Of a stretch of DNA of 64,000 bases, positions 24,938-32,585 are shown piece by piece. The notes beneath the pieces are model-generated. The model saw only the letters and a list, made by a program, of their open reading frames with translations, was not told the DNA's origin and made no database searches. This DNA is from Lentzea guizhouensis (GTDB lineage: Bacteria > Actinomycetota > Actinomycetes > Mycobacteriales > Pseudonocardiaceae), in the NCBI RefSeq assembly GCF_001701025.1, contig NZ_CP016793.1, positions 3,162,001 to 3,226,000 of the forward strand, given 5' to 3'. The stretch's first letter is position 1. Each line of letters starts with the position of its first letter. The translations under genes were made by a program, and so were the position numbers.

Positions 24938-25831
24938 GTGGAACTCCGGCAGCTCCAGTACTTCCTCGCGGTCGCCGAGGAGTGCCACTTCACCCGCGCC
25001 GCCCAGCGGATGCACGTCGCCCAGTCCGGCCTCTCCGCGTCGATCCGCGCGCTGGAGGTCGAGCTCGGCGCGCCGCTGTTCCTGCGCACCACCCGCCAGG
25101 TCGAGCTGACCCAGGCCGGGCGGGCCCTCCTGCCGGAGGCCCGGCGCGCGCTGGGCAGCGTCGAGTCCGCGCGTGACGCCGTGGCCGCCGTGCAGGGCCT
25201 GCTCAGGGGCACGTTGTCGGTCGGCAGCCTGCAGTGCCTGCACGTGGTGCACCTGCCGGCCGTGCTGGCGCGGTTCCACGAGCTGCACCCCGGTGTCGAG
25301 ATCCGGATGCGCCAGTCCGGCAACGCCGAGCTGGTCGAGGAGGTCCGCGCGGGCCGGCTCGACCTCGCGTTCGTGACGCGCCAGCCCAGGATGGCCGACG
25401 ACCTGCGGGTGTCCACCTTGGCCAGTGAGCCGCTGGTGCTCGCGTGTGCGCCGGAAAGTCCGTTCGCCGGCCGGGAAAGCGTCGAGCTGGCGGAGCTGCG
25501 GGGTCAGCCGTTCGTCGACTTCAACGCCGACTGGGGCACGCGCGACGAGGTCGACCGCACGCTCACCGCGGCCGGCGTCGAGCGGCACGTCGCCGTCGAG
25601 GTCAACGACGTGCACTCACTTCTTGACTTCGTCGGGTTCGGTCTCGGGGTCGCGCTCGTCCCGCAGTCCTTCGCCGTCAAGCCCACCAGGGCGCACTTCG
25701 TCGGGCTGCGCGGGGACGTGCCCGTTGCCGAGACCGTGGTCGTCACCAGCCACACGGTCAGCGCCGCCGCGAGCGTCCTGCTCGACGTGGTCGGGCAGGC
25801 GAAGTCCGGCCGCCTCCGTGCTGCCGGTTAG
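24938..25831 (+). CDS. LysR-family transcriptional regulator
   Basis: This 297-residue regulator has a winged helix-turn-helix at residues 1-60 (VELRQLQYFLAVAEECHFTR, AAQRMHVAQSGLSASIRALE) and a periplasmic-binding-protein-like effector domain from about residue 90 (LRGTLSVGSLQCLHVVHLPA). It starts at GTG 24938. Genes of this family often control the adjacent divergent gene, here an aldo/keto reductase. Its last 216 bp are overlapped on the opposite strand by an open frame continuing the membrane protein gene at 25616-26710, an unusually long antisense overlap. Confidence 0.9.
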   Translation: MELRQLQYFLAVAEECHFTRAAQRMHVAQSGLSASIRALEVELGAPLFLRTTRQVELTQAGRALLPEARRALGSVESARDAVAAVQGLLRGTLSVGSLQCLHVVHLPAVLARFHELHPGVEIRMRQSGNAELVEEVRAGRLDLAFVTRQPRMADDLRVSTLASEPLVLACAPESPFAGRESVELAELRGQPFVDFNADWGTRDEVDRTLTAAGVERHVAVEVNDVHSLLDFVGFGLGVALVPQSFAVKPTRAHFVGLRGDVPVAETVVVTSHTVSAAASVLLDVVGQAKSGRLRAAG

Positions 25832-26710
25832 CGCCCAGCCGGGTGCGGGCGCGCGGAAGGCGGTGCCGGGCCGCACCTTCAGCTCACCGGTGTGCACCGC
25901 GGGCGGCTGGGGTGCCGGGTGCAGGAACGTGCCCACCTCGGCGCCGTCGAACTCGACCTCACCGAGGAACCTCGCCTCCTGGAACGAGATCCCGCCCTCG
26001 AAGTCGCCGTTCTTCAGCTCCAGCCTGCCGTAGAACGTGGCGCCGGAGAACAACGACGGCTTGCGCACGTGGACGTTGCGCAGGTTCGTGATGCCGTAGA
26101 ACTGCGCGCGCCTGGCGGTGATCCGGTTGACGTGCCTGCCGTCCAGCGAGAAGTACTCCAGGCTCGCGCCGGTCAGGTCGAGGTCGTAGTGCCCGTCGAT
26201 GTCCTCGCCCCAGGCCAGCGTGTCCTTGATCAGTCGCTGGGCGGTGAGGCGCACCTGGTGCTCGAGCTGGACGTCCGCCGGCACGTCCAGGAACACCTGA
26301 GCGGGATCGCTCGGCTTCTTCTGGTAGGCGGGGTGCTCGAACGGCCGCCGCAGGTAGGCGCACAGCACGTCGAGCACGGTCTGCTTGTAGCGCGGAGTGG
26401 AGTTCGCCAGCCACGCCAACGCGTGCATGGCACCCACCCGGACCTGGTCCGCCTCGTTGCCGAGCAGCTCGACCGACCGCGCGAACCGCTCGTCGGCGAT
26501 CTTCTCGCTCTCCAGGTTGTGCCGCGCCTCCTCGACCTTGCGGCGCCTGTCGTTGAGCCACAACGCGTACAGCGCGACGACCGCACCGCCCGCGACCCCG
26601 GCGGTCTTCACGATCTCCACCGCCGGTGCCTTCACGAGCCACAGCGCGACGCCGGTTCCCGCGGTCACCAGCAGTGCCGCGAGCACCGCGGTCAGCCAAG
26701 GTGCCTTCAC
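25616..26710 (-). CDS. membrane-anchored pentapeptide-type protein, copy 2
   Basis: This 364-residue protein has two N-terminal membrane segments (about residues 5-24 and 31-50), a helical region (ADERFARSVELLGNEADQVR, VGAMHALAWLANS), and a right-handed beta-helix-like part with pentapeptide-like spacing (LDLTGASLEYFSLDG, FSGATFYGRLELKNGDF). It is a tandem paralogue of the next gene upstream (26712-27641), sharing ALYALWLNDRRRKVEEAR and LCAYLRRPF. Beyond about residue 290 it diverges; the last 72 codons are antisense to the LysR gene and look like noise. The true end may be near 25830, or the stop may have been lost. The start GTG is 1 bp from the preceding stop. The function is unknown. Confidence 0.65.
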   Translation of the reverse strand: MKAPWLTAVLAALLVTAGTGVALWLVKAPAVEIVKTAGVAGGAVVALYALWLNDRRRKVEEARHNLESEKIADERFARSVELLGNEADQVRVGAMHALAWLANSTPRYKQTVLDVLCAYLRRPFEHPAYQKKPSDPAQVFLDVPADVQLEHQVRLTAQRLIKDTLAWGEDIDGHYDLDLTGASLEYFSLDGRHVNRITARRAQFYGITNLRNVHVRKPSLFSGATFYGRLELKNGDFEGGISFQEARFLGEVEFDGAEVGTFLHPAPQPPAVHTGELKVRPGTAFRAPAPGWALTGSTEAAGLRLPDHVEQDARGGADRVAGDDHGLGNGHVPAQPDEVRPGGLDGEGLRDERDPETEPDEVKK

Positions 26711-26711
26711 G

Positions 26712-27641
26712 TCAGTTCCTCCACGCCTGCGGCAGGTCGGGCTCCTGGGCGAACGTACAGCCGTCCGCCTTCACCTCGGTCCACTGCGACCCGGTGAACT
26801 TGGTCTCCCCCAGGAACTTCGACTCGGTGAACACCGCCAGCGCGTTCGTCCTGAACCGGCTGAACCACGCCTTGCCGCGGATCTCGGTGTGGTGCATGTA
26901 CAACCGGCCCTTCACGTCGGCCTCGGTCAGGTACGCGTCACCGTGGATCACCATGTGGTGGAAGGCGTTGGACTCCTTCAGGTGCGCGACCCGCATGATC
27001 AGGTCGCCGACGTGCCGGTACGACAGGTCCATGTACTCCAGGTGCGCCTTGGTGAGGTTCAGGTCGTAGCGGACCGGGTTCTCCTCCTCGTAGCGCGGCA
27101 GCAGGTCCTCGATCAGCCGCTGGGCGGTCAGCCGGACCTCCAGCTCGATCTCCTCGGCGTCGGCGTCGAACTCGTCGACGTCCTCGGGGTCGTCGAGCCG
27201 CTTGAACGGCCTGCGCAGGTACGCGCAGAGGATGTCGAGCACGGTCTGGGTGTAGTCGGGCCGGGACTTCGCGAGGCCGGCCAGCGCGTGCATCGCGCCC
27301 ACCCGCACCTGCGCCGCCTCGTGGCCCAGCAGCTCCACGGCGCGGGCGAACCGTTCGTCGGCCACCCTGGACCGGTCGTGGTCGATGCGCTGGCTCTCGA
27401 TCTCCTGCCGCGCCTCCTCGACCTTGCGGCGCCGGTCGTTGAGCCACAGCGCGTAGAGCGCCACGATCGCGCCACCGGCCAGGCCGCCGGTCTTGATCGC
27501 CTCGTGCTTGGGCGCGCCGGGGTCGATGAGCAGCAACAGGCCGCCGACCAGGACGAACGCCGCGAGCGAGGCGAGGATCGTGGGCAGCAGCATGTTCTTC
27601 GGGTGGCGCTTGCGCCGCTCGGCAAGCCGGAGAAACCTCAC
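26712..27641 (-). CDS. membrane-anchored pentapeptide-type protein, copy 1
   Basis: About 309 residues from GTG 27641; ATG 27593 is an alternative. Two transmembrane helices (LLPTILASLAAFVLVGGLLL and GGLAGGAIVALYALWL) are followed by a cytosolic region. It has a HEAT-like helical stretch (RFARAVELLGHEAAQVRVGA, MHALAGLAKSRPDYTQTVLD) and beta-helical repeats near the C-terminus (AVFTESKFLGETKFTGSQW). Proteins of this layout are common in actinomycetes under the name pentapeptide repeat-containing protein; their role is unknown. The following gene is a paralogue one base downstream, so this is a tandem duplication within an operon. It is divergent from the DUF574 methyltransferase. Confidence 0.72.
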   Translation of the reverse strand: MRFLRLAERRKRHPKNMLLPTILASLAAFVLVGGLLLLIDPGAPKHEAIKTGGLAGGAIVALYALWLNDRRRKVEEARQEIESQRIDHDRSRVADERFARAVELLGHEAAQVRVGAMHALAGLAKSRPDYTQTVLDILCAYLRRPFKRLDDPEDVDEFDADAEEIELEVRLTAQRLIEDLLPRYEEENPVRYDLNLTKAHLEYMDLSYRHVGDLIMRVAHLKESNAFHHMVIHGDAYLTEADVKGRLYMHHTEIRGKAWFSRFRTNALAVFTESKFLGETKFTGSQWTEVKADGCTFAQEPDLPQAWRN

Positions 27642-27729
27642 GAGGTCGGCATTCTGCCAATGGTGCGGTGTGTAACGCTGGCAGATTGGCCCATGATGTG
27701 GATGGGGCGGATCTGAACGCGGAGGTGGC

Positions 27730-28545
27730 GTGGTGGAGCGGCCGAACTGGGCGCCGGGGGACATCGACCTGGAACGACCGAGTGTCGCGCGCGTGTACGA
27801 CTACTGGTTGGGCGGCGCGCACAACTTCGCCGCCGACCGCGCGGTCGGGCAGAAGGCGCTCGACTTCATGCCCGAGCTGCGCGAGGTGATCCTCAACCAC
27901 CGCGCGTTCCTGCGCCGGGTCGTGCGCCACCTGCTCGACCAGGGCGTCCGCCAGTTCCTCGACCTCGGCTCCGGCATCCCGACCGTGGGCAACGTGCACG
28001 AGATCGCGCAGTCGGCCGACCCGGACGCGAAGGTCGTCTACGTCGACGTGGACCCGGTCGCGGTCGCGCACAGCCGCTCGCTGCTGAACGGCAACGGGCG
28101 GGTGACCGTGCTGCAGGCCGACGTGCGCGACCCGGCGGCCGTGCTCACCTCGCCCGAGGCCACCGGGCTGCTCGACTTCGACGAACCGATCGCGGTGCTG
28201 ATGATCGCGCTGCTGCACTTCGTGTCCGACGACGAGGACCCGGCGGGCATCATCGGCGGCTACCGCGACCGGCTCGCTCCCGGCAGCTTCCTCGCGATGT
28301 CCCACGCCGGGTGGGAGGCGGACGAGGAGACCGGGTCGTACCGGGCCGTGCGCACGATGTACGACCGGAACGTCACTCCGATGACCTACCGGAACAAGGC
28401 GGAGATCACTCAGCTGTTCGAGGGGTTCGAGCTGGTCGATCCGGGCGTGGTGCGGCTGCCGGCCTGGCACCCGGAGTCACCGGACGACCTGGACGGGACC
28501 GGGGTGCCGCTGCCGGCGTTCGCCGCGCTGGGCCGGAAGGCGTAA
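27730..28545 (+). CDS. SAM-dependent methyltransferase (DUF574 family)
   Basis: This 271-residue protein belongs to the S-adenosyl methyltransferase family abundant in actinomycetes (DUF574, Methyltransf_19). RPSVARVYDYWLGGAHNFAA is its hallmark N-terminus, with the SAM-binding loop FLDLGSGIPTVGNVHEIA and acidic VVYVDVDPVAVAHS following. The substrate of the family is not established; members accumulate in multiple copies and several are suspected to serve secondary metabolism. A GGAGG ribosome-binding site precedes GTG 27730. It is divergent from the tandem membrane-protein pair and ends 60 bp before the GGDEF-EAL gene. Confidence 0.9.
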   Translation: MVERPNWAPGDIDLERPSVARVYDYWLGGAHNFAADRAVGQKALDFMPELREVILNHRAFLRRVVRHLLDQGVRQFLDLGSGIPTVGNVHEIAQSADPDAKVVYVDVDPVAVAHSRSLLNGNGRVTVLQADVRDPAAVLTSPEATGLLDFDEPIAVLMIALLHFVSDDEDPAGIIGGYRDRLAPGSFLAMSHAGWEADEETGSYRAVRTMYDRNVTPMTYRNKAEITQLFEGFELVDPGVVRLPAWHPESPDDLDGTGVPLPAFAALGRKA

Positions 28546-28605
28546 AGATGACTGCGCACGGCAACCGCCCGTATGCTGCGCGTTCGTGGCGTTAGGGCCG
28601 AAGCG

Positions 28606-30771
28606 ATGACCGAACGGGTTGACCACCGGGTGCGTGACGACCGCTCTCCTTTGGACCCGGCCGTGCTGGCCGGTGCCGAGGCGTTCGCACGCAGCTGGGC
28701 CACGGCCGTCATCGGTTCCAGCTACGTCCCCATGACCCGCGCCGAGGTCGCCCAGCACCTGCAGGACCTGACCGAGATGCTCGTCGAGGCGCTCTACGCG
28801 AGCCCGTTCCGCACGGCGCCCGGCTACGAGATCGGCTCCCGCCTGGTCGACGCGCACTTCACCGGCACCGACACCCTCGGCCGCACGATCCAGCTGCTCG
28901 GCGACGACCTGCTGGCCGAGCTGGGCGTGGCCGGCGACGCGCGGCTGCAGTCGCGGCTGGCGGCGTTGCAGGGCGCCCTGTCGGCGGGGTACGCCCGCGC
29001 GCTGCGGGAACGCACGCTCGCCGAGCAGGAGGCCATCAGGGCGGCCGTGCTGGACGCCCGTGACCAGGCGGAGGCGGCGCTGCGGGCCTCGGAGGCCCGG
29101 TTCCGCGCCATGTTCACCGAGGCCGCGATCGGCATCGGCATCGCCGCCATCGACGGCCGGATACTGGACGTCAACCAGGCCCTGCAGGACATGCTCGGGT
29201 TCAGCGTCGAGGAGATGCGCCAGTACAACGTGCGCGACCTGATGCACCCCGAGGACGCGGGCAGCGTGTGGCGGCTCTACGACCAGCTCATCGCGGGCGA
29301 GTGCGACCACTACCGGGCCGAGAAGCGCTTCCACCGCGCCGACGGCGAGCAGGTGTGGACGCACCTGACGCTGTCGCTGGTGCGCGACGACCACGGCGAG
29401 CCGCAGTACCAGGTGGCGATGATCGAGGACGTCACCGACCGGCACCTGCTGCAGAACCGGCTGCGCTACCAGGCGTTGCACGACCCGCTGACCGGGCTGC
29501 CGAACCGGGCGCTGTTCCTGGAACGCCTCGGGCGCGTGTTCAACAACCGCGGCAAGCACCTGCGGGCCGGTCTCTGCTACCTCGACCTGGACGGCTTCAA
29601 GGTCATCAACGACTCGCTCGGCCACGACACGGGCGACCAGCTGCTGGTCGAGGTCGGGCGCAGGCTCGACCACTCGGTGTCCGGCGCGGGCAAGCTGGTC
29701 GCGCGCATGGGCGGCGACGAGTTCGTGATCCTGGTCGAGGGCTCGTCCGGTGAGCAGGACATCGTCGACGTGGCCGACCGGGTGCTGACCGAGCTGGAGG
29801 CGCCGATCCGGATCGGCGGGCACGAGCTGTCGGTGTCGGCGTCGATCGGCATCGTCGAGCGGCAGCTGTCCGGCACGACGGCCGCCGACCTGATGCGGGA
29901 CGCGGACATCACGCTGTACTGGGCGAAGGCGGACGGCAAGGCGCGCTGGGCGTTGTACGACCCCGAGCGCAACGCCCGCGAGGTCGCCCGCTTCACGTTG
30001 TCCGCCACGATGCCGCGTGCGTTGGAACGCGACGAGTTCTACGTCGAGTACCAGCCGCTGGTGCGGCTGGAGGACTCCACGGTCGTCGGCGTCGAGGCGC
30101 TGGTGCGCTGGCAGCACCCGGAGTTCGGGCGGCTAGCGCCGGACCGGTTCATCGAGCTGGCCGAGGAGACCGGCCTCATCGTCCCGTTGGGACGGTGGGT
30201 GCTGCGCAAGGCCTGCGAGGAGGCCAGGCGCTGGCTGGTGGAGTTCGGTGACGCGGCGCCGTTCGTGTCGGTGAACCTCGCCGTGCGCCAGTCGCGCGAC
30301 CCGGAGCTGGTGCGGGACGTGAAGCGCATCCTCGACGAGTGCGCGCTGCCGCCGCACCACCTGCAGCTGGAGCTCACCGAGTCGGCGATCATGGGCACCG
30401 CCGACGAGCCGCTGGAGGCGTTGCGGGCGTTGTGCGACATGGGTGTGCGCATCGCGATCGACGACTTCGGCACCGGCTACTCGAACCTCGCCTACCTCAA
30501 GCACCTGCCGGTGCACGAGCTGAAGATCGCCGGCTCGTTCATGGAGGGGCTGCGGGCGGAGAACGAGGAAGACCCGGTCGACGCGCAGATCGTGGCGACG
30601 CTGGTCCAGTTGGCCCACGCGCTGTCGTTGGGCGTCACCGCCGAGGGTGTCGAAACGCCTGCTCAGGCCGCCCGGTTGCTGCGGCTGGGCTGTGACACCG
30701 GGCAGGGCTGGTTCTTCGCGCGACCCGGTCCGCCCGAGGACATCGACAGCCTGTTGCGTGGTGATCTTTAG
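28606..30771 (+). CDS. PAS-GGDEF-EAL cyclic-di-GMP signalling protein
   Basis: This 721-residue protein has an N-terminal helical sensor region (about 1-150) and a PAS domain (about 160-290, FRAMFTEAAIGIGIAAIDGR). A diguanylate cyclase domain follows with an intact active site, MGGDEF at residues 369-373, and a phosphodiesterase domain with GVEALVRW, EAL at 497-499, plus the metal-binding DDFGTGYSNLAYLK and EGVETPAQA. Both sites appear competent, so it may make and degrade c-di-GMP; the net direction cannot be predicted. No membrane segment is visible, so it should be cytosolic. ATG 28606 is preferred; ATG 28573 in frame would add 11 residues. Confidence 0.92.
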   Translation: MTERVDHRVRDDRSPLDPAVLAGAEAFARSWATAVIGSSYVPMTRAEVAQHLQDLTEMLVEALYASPFRTAPGYEIGSRLVDAHFTGTDTLGRTIQLLGDDLLAELGVAGDARLQSRLAALQGALSAGYARALRERTLAEQEAIRAAVLDARDQAEAALRASEARFRAMFTEAAIGIGIAAIDGRILDVNQALQDMLGFSVEEMRQYNVRDLMHPEDAGSVWRLYDQLIAGECDHYRAEKRFHRADGEQVWTHLTLSLVRDDHGEPQYQVAMIEDVTDRHLLQNRLRYQALHDPLTGLPNRALFLERLGRVFNNRGKHLRAGLCYLDLDGFKVINDSLGHDTGDQLLVEVGRRLDHSVSGAGKLVARMGGDEFVILVEGSSGEQDIVDVADRVLTELEAPIRIGGHELSVSASIGIVERQLSGTTAADLMRDADITLYWAKADGKARWALYDPERNAREVARFTLSATMPRALERDEFYVEYQPLVRLEDSTVVGVEALVRWQHPEFGRLAPDRFIELAEETGLIVPLGRWVLRKACEEARRWLVEFGDAAPFVSVNLAVRQSRDPELVRDVKRILDECALPPHHLQLELTESAIMGTADEPLEALRALCDMGVRIAIDDFGTGYSNLAYLKHLPVHELKIAGSFMEGLRAENEEDPVDAQIVATLVQLAHALSLGVTAEGVETPAQAARLLRLGCDTGQGWFFARPGPPEDIDSLLRGDL

Positions 30772-30791
30772 GACTGGGCACTCGAAGTGCC

Positions 30792-32585
30792 ATGAGGATT
30801 CTGGCGCTCGTCGTGCTCCTGCTCGTCGCGGTGACTCCGGTCGTCCACGCCGCTGAGGTCGTGCCACTCCCCGCGGACAAACAGGGGTTCGGCACGGCCA
30901 GAGGGGGCAGCCCGGTCTGGTTCACGCTCGGCCACCAGGGGCTGTCCGAGATCTTCCACCCCGACCTGAGCACACCGGCGACCCGCGAGACCCGGCTACT
31001 GGTGAACGGCAAGCCGGGGCAGGCGCGGACCGAACCCGCCGACGACCGGTCGCTGACGTTCCGGCAACGGTTACGCGGTGACGGCTGGCACGCCGTGCTC
31101 ACCTACGTCACCGATCCGCAGCGCGCGGCCGTGCTGGCGAACGTCGAGTTCTGGGCCCAGCGGCCGATGAAGCTGACGATCGACCACGTGCCGATGAAGG
31201 GCACGAGCACCGTGGAGAGCACGCTGCCCACCGAACCCGTGCGGCACGCGCGTGGCACGTTCGCCGTCGAGTTCGGTGACGGTGTCGCACGCGCGGCGCT
31301 GGGTCGCGACTTCCGTGCGGTGGCGAGGGAGTACGCGCGGGGCTGGCACGCGTACCTGGACGGGCTGAAGCGGCCGCGCTCGGCGGACCGGCGGCTCTAC
31401 GACATGTCGGTGATGGTGCTGGCGGCGACCGAGGACAAGACCAACCCCGGTGCGTCGATCGCGTCGCCGAGCTTCCCGTGGGCGTTCGGGTTCGACCGGG
31501 AGCTGGCGCCGGAGCTCGGGCCGTACGCACTCGTGTGGCCGCGCGACCTCTACCACGTGTCCACGGCCATGATCGCCGCCGGCGACCGCGGGTTCGCCGA
31601 GCGGTCGCTGGACTTCATGCTGCGCGTGCAGCAACAGCCGGACGGGCACCTGCCGCAGAACACGCGGGTCGACGGCACCCCGGTGTGGCTGAAGGTCCAG
31701 CTCGACCAGACCGCGGCACCGCTGTTGCTGGCCTGGCACCTCGACCGGCGTGACCAGTCCACTGTGGACTCGCTGCGGCGCTCGGCGGACTACCTGCTGA
31801 GCTACCCGAACTCGCCGTTCAGCGAGCAGGAGCGGTGGGAGAACCAGAGCGGCTACTCGCCGGCCACGATCGCGTCCGTGGTCGCGGGCCTGGTGTGCTT
31901 CGCGGACCTGTTGCAGCGCAACGGGGAGAACGCCGACCGGTACCTCGCCGCCGCGGACGCGTGGCAGCGGCAGGTCGAGGGCTGGACGGCGACGAACACC
32001 GGCCCGTACGCGCCCAAGCCGTACTACCTGCGGGTCACCAAGGACGGGAAGCCGGACCAGGGCACGAAGTACAACCTCGGCGACAACAACCCGACCGACA
32101 TCGACCAGCGGGCCGTGGTCGACCCGAGCTTCCTGGAACTGGTGCGGCTGGGCGTGAAGCGCGCGGACGACCCGGTCATCCGCAACACCGTGGCCGTGGT
32201 CGACGCCCAGCTGAAGGAACAGGGCTACTGGCACCGGTTCACGCAGGACGGCTACGGCGAGACGGCCGACGGCAGGCCTTGGGGCATCAACTGGCCGGAG
32301 CCGACGCGCACGTACGGCCGGTTGTGGCCGTTGCTGAGCGGCGAACGCGGTGAGTACGAGCTGCTGGCCGGTGACAAGGCGAGTGCCGCCCAGCGGTTGC
32401 GGGAGATCGCGGCGACCGCGAACAGCGGGCTCATGCTGCCCGAACAGGTCTGGAACGGCCGGGGCACGCAGTCGGCGACCCCGCTGGCCTGGACGCACGC
32501 GCAGTACGTGCGGCTGGCGTGGTCGCTCGACCGGGGCGAACCGGTCGAGCGACCTGCCGTGGTGGTGAAGCGGTACCTCAGCTGA
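30792..32585 (+). CDS. secreted glucoamylase-like GH15 glycosidase
   Basis: This 597-residue exported enzyme has a signal peptide at residues 1-20 (MRILALVVLLLVAVTPVVHA). An N-terminal beta-sandwich region (to about 190) is followed by the alpha/alpha-barrel of family GH15. VWPRDLYHVSTAM and WEENSGYSPATIA-like sequence (here WENQSGYSPATIAS, general acid E350) are family marks, and LPEQVWNGRGTQSATPLAWT holds the general base. It should release glucose from starch-like or other alpha-glucans, though GH15 also includes trehalases and dextranases. The length is slightly short for bacterial glucoamylases owing to a small sandwich domain. Its stop overlaps the convergent GH2 gene by 8 bp. Confidence 0.85.
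   Translation: MRILALVVLLLVAVTPVVHAAEVVPLPADKQGFGTARGGSPVWFTLGHQGLSEIFHPDLSTPATRETRLLVNGKPGQARTEPADDRSLTFRQRLRGDGWHAVLTYVTDPQRAAVLANVEFWAQRPMKLTIDHVPMKGTSTVESTLPTEPVRHARGTFAVEFGDGVARAALGRDFRAVAREYARGWHAYLDGLKRPRSADRRLYDMSVMVLAATEDKTNPGASIASPSFPWAFGFDRELAPELGPYALVWPRDLYHVSTAMIAAGDRGFAERSLDFMLRVQQQPDGHLPQNTRVDGTPVWLKVQLDQTAAPLLLAWHLDRRDQSTVDSLRRSADYLLSYPNSPFSEQERWENQSGYSPATIASVVAGLVCFADLLQRNGENADRYLAAADAWQRQVEGWTATNTGPYAPKPYYLRVTKDGKPDQGTKYNLGDNNPTDIDQRAVVDPSFLELVRLGVKRADDPVIRNTVAVVDAQLKEQGYWHRFTQDGYGETADGRPWGINWPEPTRTYGRLWPLLSGERGEYELLAGDKASAAQRLREIAATANSGLMLPEQVWNGRGTQSATPLAWTHAQYVRLAWSLDRGEPVERPAVVVKRYLS

Noticed and set aside
28561..28584. A fourth GCAACC-CGT sigma-type promoter before the GGDEF-EAL gene.
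   Set aside because: The spacing is 14 nt, outside the 16-17 nt of the three sigma promoters; TATGCT at 28572 is a more likely -10 box.
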